DNA from: Persicaria tinctoria
Lineage: Eukaryota; Streptophyta; Magnoliopsida; Caryophyllales; Polygonaceae
Assembly (NCBI GenBank): GCA_037127255.1
Contig: JBANSL010000004.1
Location: forward strand, 54,910,318 to 54,974,317
Direction of reading: 5' to 3'
DNA length: 64,000 nt
Under the pieces are notes generated by a model. It searched no databases. It saw only the letters and a program-made list of their open reading frames with translations, and was not told the DNA's origin. Within the stretch, counting starts at the first letter, position 1, and each line of letters begins with the position of its first letter. A program made the position numbers and the translations under genes. This document shows, one piece after another, positions 35,626 through 47,624 of this stretch.

Positions 35626-35757
35626 TTGTGCGCCCACAAGGCTATAATTCACGTGTCATCCTACTTAGACGCGCACGAGGAGCTCTACACACAACATTAT
35701 CCAGATCACAATGACAAGGATCGCAGGTTGCATTTCCATCGCTATTTCATCGGATGG
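35626..35757 (+). pseudogene. TNP2 gene, DUF4218 exon after the nested CACTA
   Basis: The frame resumes as CAHKAIIHVSSYLDAHEELY, then DKDRRLHFHRYFIGW, the DUF4218 C-terminal pattern. A donor follows (TGG/GTAAGC). Confidence 0.8.
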
Positions 35758-35842
35758 GTAAGCATTCTTCGTAGTTATGTTATTCATGGGTTTGAATGGT
35801 TTGTTGTCATCGTTGCACTAAGTAATGGACACTTATTTACAG

Positions 35843-36595
35843 ATCTATGGACAACAAAGAGATGAGGCTATATCTGTTCAACCAGAGATTCTTAATTTGG
35901 CGAGAAAACCCCAACTCCATAGGATTTACTCATCATGTGTTGTGAATGGGGTGAAGTTCGTGTCGTGGAACATAGATAGAAAATTGCTTACCCAAAATTG
36001 TTGAGTGAAGGTAAGTACAGAGGACACCGACTATTACGGGATCCTTGAAGCCGTGGTTGAACTGTTGTACGCCAACGACATGCCAGTGGTGCTATTCAAG
36101 TGCAAATGGTATGACATTGATCCCAACAATCTCGGTATCACGCATATGATCGATCATGGGTTGTTATCTATTGACACGAAAAGCAGTTGGTATAATGATT
36201 CTCCATTCTGTTTGGCAACCACGGCAAAGCAAGTGTTCTATGTTGATGACCCAAAGGTGGGCGATGGATGGAATGTGGTGAATGTAATTTCACATAGGAA
36301 CATCTATGATGCTCGAACCTTGGCGACAATCAAAGGTGATATCATTCCAGGCGGAGATGAAGCATATCAAGAGGACGCCCCTGCCGTTACAGGGCATTTT
36401 AACCTTGCCGTTGATCTCCAGCTATTCAGCCATGTAGAAGAGAGCGACGATGAAGAAGAGAGCGAAGATACCGAAGCTGAGGAAGACCAAGAGGTCGAAA
36501 CTGAAGAAGAAGCCTCCGAAGAGTATGGGATTGAAACAGAAGGCGAGGAAGGTGAAGACGTCGAGGACGGGGAAGACATCGAGGACGAAGAATGA
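35843..36595 (+). pseudogene. TNP2 gene, DUF4216 exon with acidic tail
   Basis: Acceptor TTACAG/ATC, then IYGQQRDEAIS, SCVVNGVKFVSWNIDRK (start of DUF4216), a TGA at 36002-36004, then DYYGILEAVVELLYANDMP, VVLFKCKWYDI and FCLATTAKQVFYVDDPKVG. The last 55 residues are almost entirely Glu/Asp, common at the end of such proteins. The internal stop shows decay. Confidence 0.82.
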
Positions 36596-36598
36596 AGC

Positions 36599-37202
36599 AA
36601 AACATATGATCAAGGCCGAGATTTCTAAATTTCGTTTTAGATGAAGATGTCAGAATTTCTAATTTTTGTTTGAGATCGAGATTTGAGAGGCCGTTTCTTA
36701 CCAAGATACATTGGTTTTAGTTTTATATCGTATATTCGTTCTAATTTTATAGATGATCGGTTTAACCAAATACCAGAATTTCATATTTAAATATATAAGT
36801 AGTATAAAAACTAGAAAAAATGTTACAAATATTAAATATATGAATTTATATTTATACAAGTTCATATTTTTTTTATACCTAATATTATATTTAATTATAA
36901 AAGTTATAATCTTTTATATAACCTTCATAAAAGTTATTATCAACACCAACACATATAAATACCGTAGGCGGGATAATATTCGGCCCAAAGTTAGTATTTG
37001 GCGGAATAATATTCGGCCCAAATTTTCAATGAATTTTTTTAACTCTACATTATTCAAGGGACAAACATAACCACCGTTAGTGTCTTGAATGAAATTCAAT
37101 TAGGCGAGATTCCCCCCCCCCCACTCTGTTCAATATGTTGACGTGTCGTTCGGTTGTCCATACACTCCCTCTCACTTCTCAAGAACCCCCCAAACCCTCC
37201 CC

Positions 37203-37235
<33 letters not shown>

Positions 37236-37397
37236 TATTCTGAAACCAAAACCCTCCTCTCTCTCTCTCTCTCTCCGCCGATTTCTCTTCACTCTCACCA
37301 AACCCCAACCATCACCACCGATTCCTCTTCACTCTCACCATCACCACCTCCGATTCCGCCCTCTTCACACTCACCACCGTCGAGCCCAGCCTCCATC
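36599..37397. promoter_or_regulatory. Intergenic region between the two outer CACTA genes
   Basis: AT-rich to 36960. Then ATAATATTCGGCCCAAA appears twice (about 36973 and 37005), followed by the TTCAAGGGACAAACA motif (37053-37067) shared with the palindromes, a C run (37113), and a (CT)n tract (37200-37278) that is probably leader DNA. A promoter role is inferred from position. Confidence 0.4.
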
Positions 37398-38404
37398 ATG
37401 CCACCAAAAAAGTCCAAGAAGATCCATATTCGCCAAAGGGTTACTCCACCACCGCCGAGCCCGGTCACCACTCCACAACCGGCCACCACTCCTCGGCGGT
37501 CACCTCAGGTCCCAACTAAGCCCACGTCACCACTACCACCTCCGCCAACTCAGCCCGTGTCACCACCACCACCTCCGCCAACTTAGCCCGCGTCACCAAC
37601 ACCACCTCTGAGGCCAACTCAGCCGGCGTCACCACCACTTCGGAGGAGCCCTAGGAAGCCACTAGCTCCTCAGAAGCCACCACCCCTGAAGAGATGACTG
37701 GTACGGGGCGGCTCTTCCTCGCCGGCAACCATGACCTCCTTTCCAACACCGACGGACGCCACCCGACAGGCGCCTCCCCCTCTTTCAGTGGCTGCAGCGA
37801 AAGATGAGTCCACCACACCTCTAGACTCTCCTCCGTCTGTCGGTGGCGCACGAGCTCGGTCAGCCACCCCTCCGGCCTCCACTTTGTCAGTGAGTGCCTC
37901 ACGGGCTCCGTCGACCTTCCCTCCACCCCCTCCTCTGACCGTCGGTGGAGAACAAGCTGAGGAAGAACCCCAGGAAGTCTATCTACCAATAAGAGGTTAG
38001 GTTTTTTTAATTTCAGATGTTTTAGGGTTAATTGATTCCCCAATTTTTATCTTTGTTTAATTATTTCAGAGAGAATATGGATTTGTAGGGTTTATCTTTT
38101 TGTTAGGGTTTTCTGATTCCCAAAATTGTAGGCTTTGTATGTGTCTTTGCTTATCTAATCGTTGTCTTTATGATTTGTAAGGAAAGGAAGAACTGTGGTG
38201 AGTAACAAGACTATGCAGATAGTGAGGGTCATTGGAAAGATAAAGATTTCGTGGTCGGAGTTCCATGGAAACCCCGAGCTCAACCAATACAGTTTGCTGA
38301 TCAGGGATATAAGGACTGCTGTGAAGACACACGTGCCAATGCTAGCCTCCTCCTTCGAGCAACTTGAGAAGAAGCACAAGGATACGCTTGCTGCTTACCT
38401 GGAT

Positions 38405-39138
38405 GTAAGCAACTATTCTCTTCCCTTGTCCTATTTTGTCTGCTGGTTTACAAGTTGTTGTCAATAAATTGAGGTGTTTATTTTGCTGGATTGTATAATG
38501 TGTTATGAGATTGGTATTTGTTGTTTGTTAGTTGTCAATTTCTTAGGAGTTAATGTTAAAAGTGCAGCTATACTATGCAAAGTTAGTTAAAGAGTTTGTT
38601 AGAATTCAATGGATGAGATCACTTGTAGTGTCACGTGTGTCATTGTATATAAATACATAAACTCTCTCCACTGTCAATTCATTCAGTTCACTTGTAACAA
38701 ACTATTAGGAAATACATAATGGTTTTCCCTCTTTCATTTTCTTCATTTTCTGTTCTTCATTTCACCTTCATATCAGATTGATCTTGACTGTTTCACATTC
38801 TCAATTGCTCATCACTTAAATACCCTTTGCTTTCTTCACTTGCATTCTAACTGAATGGTAGTTAGTTGTTCACTAGCATTCACATACGTAGTTGTTTTGT
38901 GTTCACTTTCCTGATAATGAATGATATTTAGTTGTTCACTCAACGATAGTTAGTTGTTCACTTTGCTTTATTCACTTGCATTATCATGGTCTGATAATGA
39001 TATATGATAATGTAGGAACTGTTTTCTTCACTTTGCTTTCTTCACTTGCATTCTCACTGCATTAAACTATTTTCTTCACTTGCATTCTCTTGGTTAGTTG
39101 TTATGTGTTCTGAATGCAACAAAATGTTTTCTTCACTT
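38405..39138 (+). other. Intron 2 (5' part) with imperfect repeats
   Basis: GT at 38405. Carries many TTCTTCACTTGCATTCTCA and TAGTTAGTTGTTCACT units. The Athila-like element interrupts the intron a few bases before its AG, which is now at 47605-47606. Confidence 0.7.
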
Positions 39139-41438
39139 TGTTGTGAGCTAAATCTGCCATGTTTTACAGTAACTTTTATATCGATTTCTGTATACATTTC
39201 ATGCATTTGGGTTAAGATAGTACAGAATCTGTGTAGTTTATGTTTATTTGCCAAAATTATGGAATCTACACCAGTTTCTGTTTAAATCGCAGAAATCGAG
39301 GCATTTACAGCAATTCTACAGAAGGTCGGAAAAGCTCGGAAAACCACTACAGAAGTCCAAGGTCAAAGCAGCGGAACAAATCGGAGAGCCAAGTCTAGTC
39401 GACATCGAGTGGGCCCTACTCGACCTAGACGAGCCATGGCCGAGCAACCTTGGTCGAGCACACCCTGATCGAGCAAGCCAGACACCCAGACTCCGGACCC
39501 TACTCGACCTAGACAAGCACTAGTCTAGGTCGACGAAGCCCAGACGCCCACACCCGAAGTCGACAAGGAGAGCTGGCCGAGGACGAAGCCGAAGACGACC
39601 AGGAGGACTCGCTGCCAGCGGCTCCACTCGCTGCCGCGGAAAGGAGAACTCGCTGCCGCGGACCAAGCCACTCGCTACCAGCGGAAGGAGCAGCTCGAGA
39701 AGACCTAGTCGGCCAACCTTACTCGAGGTCGACTAGGGCTCGTTGAGATCGACGAGCACCTGAGTCCTTGTCCGAGCATGTTCGAGCAACCCGAGGAGAG
39801 CCACCCGAGGAAGCTTAGTCGATGACTCACCTCTACTCGAGGTCGACTAGGCTAACTCGACGTCGACGAGCACCAGTGAGCCAGAGTCCGAGCCACATCA
39901 AGCAGAGTCAAGCCAAGCCGAGCCACTCAACTCGAGGTCGACAAGACCTTGTCGAGGTCGAGTAGAGCCGCTTCCAGAATCTTCTCGACTTGGGTTGTCC
40001 GAGCAGAATTTGGATGTCTTGGCCATGAAGGAATCCGAGAGTTGCTGGGATCTATCCGATCTATCAAGTTCTATCTATGGAAGGCAATCTATCAACATCA
40101 TGAAGACATGTTACCTAATTAGTTTTATCTTTTTCTTATGGATTTTTCTCTATTAAAACATTTATTTATCTTTTAAGCAATTTAGATATAGATAGATATC
40201 TTCTTTCCTAGATTAGCTAGGGAATGAAGGCTATAAATAAAGCCCTAGGGGGCTCAGTTTCAATCATTCAATTCCAGTTCAGATCCAATTCCGAAGAGAT
40301 GTAGTTAGTTCCATTCAGATACAGTTTTAAGAGTTTGAGGTTTTTAAGGTTTTGGCTTACAGCGAAAGTTGATTGCCAGGATTGTAAAGGCTTTGAATTT
40401 AGTTTTTAATGCAAGTTTCTTTCATCAATTCAATGTCTGCGATTGCGATGAAGAGTGAGTAGTCCACCCACTTCTGGGGCTGGGGTGAGCCCGACGGTGG
40501 CCATGTGAGGCGATGCGATAAAGGTCAGATCTTTTGTGCAATTCATCTTCTATCCCTATGAGCATGATTCTTTTGCGAGAGTTGAAGGTGATCCTTGTTT
40601 GTATTATTGAAGCGAAAGTGATCTTAATGCAACTTGGATTAATTATGTGAAAAAGGGTTAGTAACAATTAGGGTTTATGCGAGAGCCTCTATATGCCTAG
40701 TTGTTAATGACGAAAGTTATTTGATGGAAAGCATGATCTTTTATGCCTTTATGTATTGTTTTGCATGGTTACCGTTGTGGTGTTGAAACCCTAGCCTTGG
40801 AGGTCTTTTAATTTATTGAATTTACTTCGTTTCTCTAAATTCTGTGTTTCGAAATTCTGCAATTTAAATTTCTGTCTTTTACTGTTTTAGTCGACCTAGA
40901 GGAGATCTTGTCGATCTCGAGGAACCGTGGTCGAAGTCGAGTAGGGCTTCGTCTAGGTCGGGTTGATTTGCTTTTGTCTTTGTCGATTTTCAAGTTTCTG
41001 TCTTTACCTTTCTTTGTCGAAGTCGAGTACCTCTTGTCGAGGTCGAGTTGCCTGATCTTGTCGAGTTAATTGCTTTTGTTCTTTACTTTCTGTTTTCATT
41101 ACTGTCTTGTCGACCTGGAGGACAGCTTGTCGAGATCGACCAGCTTCTGTGTCCTCAAGTTACTTTCTGTCTTTGTTTTGTTTATTTACTTTTATTTTAG
41201 TTGCCCTTGCCGGGATTATTTGTTTCTGTTTTATTTCTGCTTCTGCTTGTGTTTCTGTCTTTTCTGCTGCTGTTGTGAGAATCTGATAGCTACCTGAGAA
41301 CTGCTGACGTGCTTCCTCGTGGATTCGATCCTGACTTTTCTCTTACTACAACGGGAGGAAGTCTTGTATTTATTTGCTGGAACAGGGGAGTCGTTCTAAT
41401 CCATATTCTTATTCTATACTTGACTAACTCCTGCAACA
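39139..41438 (+). repeat. Athila-like 5' LTR (2300 bp)
   Basis: TGTTGTGAGC...CTGCAACA. Two GTCGA-rich zones (39395-39970 and 40885-41140) flank a TATA-containing core. The core region (40430-40520) has CCACCCACTTCTGGGGCTGG, also present in the solo LTR. Confidence 0.9.
40232..40239 (+). promoter_or_regulatory. LTR TATA box
   Basis: TATAAATA in the context GGCTATAAATAAAGCC. It is conserved at 47508-47515 in the 3' LTR and at 48533-48540 in the solo LTR, so it is the likely Pol II start signal of the family. Confidence 0.7.
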
Positions 41439-41444
41439 ACAAAT

Positions 41445-41462
41445 TGGCGCCGTTGCCGGGGA
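41445..41462 (+). other. Primer-binding site, tRNA-Asp type
   Basis: TGGCGCCGTTGCCGGGGA, complementary to a tRNA-Asp 3' end including CCA, six bases after the 5' LTR. Typical of Athila and Tat relatives. Confidence 0.9.
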
Positions 41463-41524
41463 AGCTATCAATCGCGCCTTAGCTAGTCAGTTCTCACTGT
41501 TTCTTTGAGTTACTTTTCAGGTGT

Positions 41525-44500
41525 ATGCGCCGTTCTGGTATCCCACCTGAATATTACGGTTTAGACGAACCAGAGCGCCTTCTACACATCAGAAATAGAC
41601 TTCAAAGAGCCATGGAGGACGCTGAAACACAGGAGCAGCTGATCGCTAGGCTTATCAGGGATCTAGCCGCCAGGGATGCTGCTCTCGCCGCTGAGAGAGC
41701 AGAAAAGGAGCAAGCACAAGCTGAGCTTGCCCAATATCCAACCACTGCTGAAGATTATATGCATCCCACGCTCGTCGTGCCTGAATCGGCGATTCTAATC
41801 CCTGAAAACTCTTTTGAAATTCGCACTCAATTTCTTATAGAGCTTAAAAATAATGCCTTTTACGGCAGATTTAATGAGTGTCCTCTTGAACATATTACTA
41901 ATTTTCATGATATGTGTCGTACTCTTGCAGAAGGCACAACCTTGGAATATGTCAAGATGAAATCTTTTCGCTGGTCTCTCGCTGGGCCTGCACTGAAATG
42001 GCTGGAAGGGCTGAAAGCAAGATCACTCACAACCTGGGCCCAAGTAGAGCAAGAGTTTCTGAACAAATTCTTCCCACCGGCCAAAACAGCACATCTCCGC
42101 CAGAAAATCACCTCCTTTAAACAGCAGAAAGGGGAACCGCTGGCAAGGGCATGGGAGCGCTACAAGGAACTTCTGCGATCTTGCCCTACTCATGGAGAAC
42201 CACCCTACATCATTCAGGAGATCTTCTTCAACTCTCTTGACCAAGTCACTAAGGACAGAATCAACAATTATACTCACTACGAGTATCTGACGATGCCGCC
42301 AAGTGACGCATGGGGTGTGCTAGAGAAGCTCACCAACTACGACAACAAATATGGGTCTACTGCAACTTATGAAGAGAACCCATACGCTAGACCAACACCA
42401 TCTAGGCCTCTCTATGAGCCAGCAAAGGAAATTGATCCTGATGTTAGAGAGCAATACTAAAGAGACCAGAATAGGAAGCTCATCAAGCAAGTAAAGTATC
42501 TCTCTGTCAACCAGCCTTGCATTGAATGCGGATCGCATCGGCACACCACTACTGAGTGCCCACACACCGAGCAAGTCAGGCTGGCAGAACATCATGAGGA
42601 AGCAGCTTACGCAGGGGGTCCCAATCGCTACATGGGGGACCAAAGGTTTCAGCAACCACAGTGGAACCAGGGAATCCCTAGGAACCCCCCGCCCTACAGA
42701 GCTCCAGGACATCCTGAAAGGGACCAGAAAAAAGATGATATACAGACAGTCCTGGAGGAGATGCGGAGGAATCACGCTGAAACTAGGCAATCTTTCAACT
42801 CCGTCTATACTCAGATGCAAGGTGTCAACTCTAGGCTTGGGGAAATTGATATCTGGCAGAAATCAGTTGATACACAGATTGGTCAGCTAGCAACAGGAAT
42901 TCCCAGACAGTCAGGCGCTCTCCCTGGATCTTCAGAACCAAATCCGAAGGGAAAGACTGGACACATCGCTGCTGTAAAACTCAGAAGCGGCCATCAACTT
43001 CAAGAGCCAGAGGTCGGGAAGCAGCAGGGCAGCCAGGAACAGCAAGTCGAGGTCGACAAACCCGTCGTCGATCTCGACCAGAGCCTAGTCGACCTCGACA
43101 AAGGTCTACTCGAGGTCGAGGAGAATCTTCAGAAATCCTCTTCTGTACAGCCCAGCAACTCGACGTCGCCAAATCTAGTCGAAGTCGACAAGCCTGTAGT
43201 CGACATCGAGGAGCCCCTGGTCGACATAGAGAAATCTGCAGCAACTCCGACGTCTGTTCTGGCTCCGACTCAGAAAAAGAAGCTGCCTTTCCCAACAAAA
43301 TTTCTAAAGGACCCAGCGGAGAAAAAGTTTCAGCGCTTCATCAAGATGCTTCAGAAGCTCAATGTCACCATCCCCTTCACCGAAGCTCTCAATGAAATGC
43401 CGTCCTATGTCAAGTTCCTGAAAGAGATTCTGAGCAAAAAGCGATCGATGGCAGAAATCACAGAGGAGTGCAGCCAGCTAGACATATTGGAGAAGAGGCC
43501 GGATCCAGGTAAGTTTGCTATAACTATTGGATTTGGTCCATACAAAATTAATGCCCTATGTGATCTTGGAGCTAGTGTCAGTATTATGCCTTTAACGATT
43601 TGGTCCAAGATTAAGATAGGTGCCCTGGAGCCTGTGGATGCTAGACTTTACATGGCCAACAACACAGTGGTCATTCCGACAGGCATGGTGGAAAATGTCC
43701 CAGTACAAGTAGGTAAATTCTTCGTCCCTGCTGATTTCTTAATTATTGATATGCAAGAAGATCCTGCTTGTCCAATTATTCTAGGGAGACCATTCTTGGC
43801 AACGGTGGATGCCAACATAAGCGTAAGGAAAGGAGTGCTCACTTTCAACATCAGCGACGAAGTGATTGAGTATTCCTTCAACAAAAATGAAAGATATACG
43901 GGTCCGATGGAAGAGGTCAAATCTATCTCAGCTGGCTACATCACCTGCGGGGAACCCAAGGTCAGGAATATGACCCCTGAGGAGCTGGAAAAGAGGGACA
44001 TGGAGGCCCAGGTGGAGGAGATCATGCCAATCCTTAAAGAGAACAAAGGAGCTAAGTATGGGGTCAAGATCGACCAGGGCTCCTCGACATCGAGTAGAAC
44101 CCTAGTCGATCTCGACCAGACCACGGGGACTCCACCAGCGCCAGCTTCGTCGAGCAGCGAACCAGACAAGCCGAGTCTACTCGAAGTCGACAACACTCTC
44201 GTCGATCTCGACCACCCCTCGGAGAGCCCAGCGCCGCCTTCCTCGACGAGCAAGCCACCAGGAGGAGAAGGCTACTCGACCTCGAGTAGCCTTGTCGAGG
44301 TCGACCAACACTCAGCACCACCAGAGCCATCTTCCTCGACGACGGTGACTCCAGGACCAAAGCCCTCGTCGACCTCGAGTAGCCTTGTCGAGGTCGACCA
44401 CCGCCAGGCGCCACCAGATCATGTGTTCTCGAGGAGCATCCCACCAGGAGCAGAGTCCTTGTCGAGGTCGACCAGCCAACTCGAGGTCGACAAGACCTGT

Positions 44501-44875
44501 TCTTCCTCGACTTCTGACTCTTCGACCAGACCACCACCAGGACCAGCAGACTCGTCGATCTCGAGGAGCCCTAGTCGAGATCGACCAAATACCGTGGTGC
44601 CCGATTCCGTTTCTGCGAAGGTAAGCCAAGGTATGGATCTTTCTTCTCCTATTTCCATTAAAGATTTATCTATACATGGGAGAGGTTTGCCTTGGTATGT
44701 GCGATTGTGCAGGATTTCCAATGACGAGCCTAAGGAGTATGAAGTTGGAGACAAACTCTATGTCTCTAAGTCAAAGGATCATTGGTTTCCAAACAAATTC
44801 AACAAGAAGCGGATGGGACCGTTTGTGGTGAACAAGATCCATTATGGAGGATTACAGCTGATGGACAAGAATTGA
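41525..44875 (+). pseudogene. Athila-like gag-protease with one in-frame TAA
   Basis: One frame of 1116 codons plus stop, broken only by TAA at 42458-42460. The 311-codon first part has a heptad-like N-terminus (about 30-80) and the retrotransposon gag domain (FYGRFNECPLEHITNFHDMC, then FRWSLAGPALKWLEGL, about 115-230). Directly after the TAA comes the CCHC knuckle CIECGSHRHTTTEC (42518-42559), then SVYTQMQGVNSRLGEID, and a retroviral-type aspartic protease with ALCDLGASVSIMPL (Asp at 43562) and PIILGRPFLATVDA. LVEVD/LVDLD-type repeats lie on both sides of the protease (43047-43225 and 44068-44590). The last 60 residues (YEVGDKLYVSKS, FPNKFNKKRMGPFVV) look like the tail after integrase in gypsy pol. 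RT, RNase H and integrase are absent. Confidence 0.85.
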
Positions 44876-46414
44876 GTCTTATTTGAGGCCCAGGCTACAT
44901 GGGCTCTGCAGATGCCACCTTGAGCATTAATGGAAGTCGGCCTAGCGACTCTAAAATCTAGAGCATGTACATAGACTTTTTAGGACATTTGAGACTTTGT
45001 TTTTGGTTTTGAACATTGTTTTTGGTTTTTGTTTTTGTTTTGTTGGTATATGTCTTCTACTTTTCAGGTCCATGGATAGAATCAAAGCTATATTCATACT
45101 CGGACTAGGAGGTGCTCCATTCAAAATTTTGCAGCTCTGCACACATGTCTTGTGAGTTTCTTTCTTTACCCTTTACCTTATTTTTTTTTACAGTGAGGAC
45201 ACTGTAATGTTGAAGTATGGGGTGGGGGAAGGGCTTACTCCATGCATAATTTCCATACTTAACATTATGTGTGCATTATTTCTTGGAATTGCTACATGGC
45301 TATTTTGGAATGCATTATTGATTTATGTGTTTATATGCATGTTTTCCAAAAATTTGAGAAAAATGACCCCCATTGAAAATTTTGAATAATGTCATGGAAG
45401 CTTATATTGAACTCGACGATGCAAAATTGGATTCATTAGAGATATAGCATGAAATTGCCTAGTAAAGGGAAGTCACAATGAAGTGCATGATTTCTTGAAA
45501 ACCATGAAAGGAGGTAAAATTTGAAGTTGCTTTTGACATGTTGCATGATAAGATGATGGAGGACTTTATATTTCCATATAATGCTCATATGTTTATAATC
45601 CTAGCCATACCTATGCTTATGCATCACAAAAGCCATAATATGCCTTATTTCGAATATTGCTCCACATGATCTAAATATTTGCCATTCTTTACCTTATCCG
45701 GGGATTATGTTGAGAATGATGTTACATTATGGAGATGTTATATGGTGTTTGTGTTATATATCATATTTGGAGTTTGGAAGGAAATTATTTGAAATATATG
45801 GAAAATTTAATGAGTGAAAGAAAATCCAATCACCTCAGGAAATAAAGGTAGATTGACCCTGCTCTCTGAGATAATAGTTTGGAGAGATGGGACACATTGT
45901 GAGGAGTCCGACGCACTAAGTATCCGGGGCCATTCATGACACCCATGTTTGCGACTTGCGAGAAGGCAGTGCTAAGGTTAGAGAGGTAAAAGCATTATTA
46001 TTGAGAAAAGCAATATGAAAGGTGATGAAGTATATGAAAGAAAGGAATGTGGAATGAAACTCAAGTTTGGAAAGTACTCCATTTCCCCGGATCATAAAAG
46101 CACCACATTGCCAAAAATTGCCCACCTTTTAGCCTTTTACCAATCTACTCCTTCATGAGCTTAAATTAAAGTCTTCTTGATTATCAATGTTTTGTCACTT
46201 ATATTGTTTTTGCATAACCCTCCTTTTGTGAGTAGATGTTGCTTTTACATATTTGCACATGCATGGATCTGTGACACTAGTACCTTTTCGAGGATGGTAA
46301 TTGATTGCAGGGTTATATGAGAATGAATCTAAGATGTTGAGAGTTTTGAATTCTTCCCCTGAATGACAAATAAAAGTATTGCTTGAGGACAAGCAAGCTT
46401 AAGTATGGGGTGTT
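44876..46414 (+). other. Athila-like 3' non-coding region and polypurine tract
   Basis: No env-like or other ORF is seen. It ends AGCTTAAGTATGGGGTGTT directly before the 3' LTR, the polypurine tract. Confidence 0.6.
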
Positions 46415-47596
46415 TGTTGTGAGCTAAATCTGCCATGTTTTACAGTAACTTTTATATCGATTTCTGTATACATTTCATGCATTTGGGTTAAGATAGTACA
46501 GAATCTGTGTAGTTTATGTTTATTTGCCAAAATTATGGAATCTACACCAGTTTCTGTTTAAATCGCAGAAATCGAGGCATTTACAGCAATTCTACAGAAG
46601 GTCGGAAAAGCTCGGAAAACCACTACAGAAGTCCAAGGTCAAAGCAGCGGAACAAATCGGAGAGCCAAGTCTAGTCGACATCGAGTGGGCCCTACTCGAC
46701 CTGGACGAGCCATGACCGAGCAGCCTTGGTCGAGCACACCCTGATCGAGCAAGCCAGACACCCAGACTCCGGACCCTACTCGACCTAGACAAGCACTAGT
46801 CTAGGTCGATGAAGCCCAGACGCCCACACCCGGAGTCGACAAGGAGAGCTGGCCGAGGACGAAGCCGAAGACGACCAGGAGGACTCGCTGCCAGCGGCTC
46901 CACTCGCTGTCACGGAAAGGAGAACTCGCTGCCGCGGACCAAGCCACTCGCTACCAGCGGAAGGAGCAGCTCGAGAAGACCTAGTCGGCCAACCTTACTC
47001 GAGGTCGACTAGGGCTCGTCGAGATCGACGAGCACCTGATTCCTTGTCCGAGCATGTCCGAGCAACCCGAGGAGAGCCACCCGAGGAAGCTTAGTCGATG
47101 ACTCACCTCTACTCGAGGTCGACTAGGCTAACTCGACGTCGACGAGCACCAGTGAGCCAGAGTCCGAGCCACATCGAGCAGAGTCAAGTTAAGCCGAGCC
47201 ACTCAACTCGAGGTCGACAAGACCTTGTCGAGGTCGAGTAGAGCCGCTTCCAGAATCTTCTCAACTTGGCTTGTCCGAGTAGAATTTGGATGTCTTGGCC
47301 ATGAAGGAATCCGAGAGTTGCTGGGATCTATCCGATCTATCAAGTTCTATCTATGGAAGGAAATCTATCAACATCATGAAGACATGTTACCTAATTAGTT
47401 TTATCTTTTTCTTATGGATTTTTCTCCATTAAAACATTTATTTATCTTTTAAGCAATTTAGATATAGATAGATATCTTCTTTCCTAGATTAGCTAGGGAA
47501 TGAAGGCTATAAATAAAGCCCTAGGGGGCTCAGTTTCAATCATTCAATTCCAGTTCAGATCCAATTCCGAAGAGAAGTAGTTAGTTCTCTCATTTT
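46415..47596 (+). repeat. Athila-like 3' LTR, truncated
   Basis: It aligns closely to 39139-40315 of the 5' LTR up to GAGAAGTAGTTAGTT (about 47587), with few differences. The remaining 1.1 kb of LTR is missing and an unrelated-looking CTCTCATTTT precedes the CACTT duplication. Confidence 0.85.
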
Positions 47597-47624
47597 CACT
47601 TTGTAGACTATGTACGTTGTATCT

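Larger units (their letters stand above)
39139..47596 (+). mobile_element. Non-autonomous Athila-like gypsy element (gag-protease only)
   Basis: 5' LTR 39139-41438; PBS TGGCGCCGTTGCCGGGGA (41445-41462) matching the tRNA-Asp 3' end; gag and protease frame 41525-44875; polypurine tract AAGTATGGGGTGTT at 46401; partial 3' LTR from 46415. CACTT flanks both sides (39134-39138 and 47597-47601). Reverse transcriptase, RNase H and integrase are absent. A short pol-tail-like segment follows the protease region. The LTRs and ORF are full of TCGA-NN-TCGA motifs. It must have relied on an autonomous relative. Confidence 0.88.

Noticed and set aside
36367..36704. Minus-strand Ser-rich ORFs opposite the DUF4216 exon
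   Set aside because: Antisense of a Glu/Asp-rich tail, which always yields long Ser/Leu-rich antisense frames.
39248..39523. ORFs in the LTR, also near 46524
   Set aside because: Present in both LTRs of the element, no domain, and explained by the TCGA motif-rich U3.
42981..44754. Several minus-strand ORFs of 90-157 residues in the Athila-like element
   Set aside because: Produced by the TCGA-rich repeat, which lacks stops in several frames; the plus-strand frame alone has gag and protease motifs.
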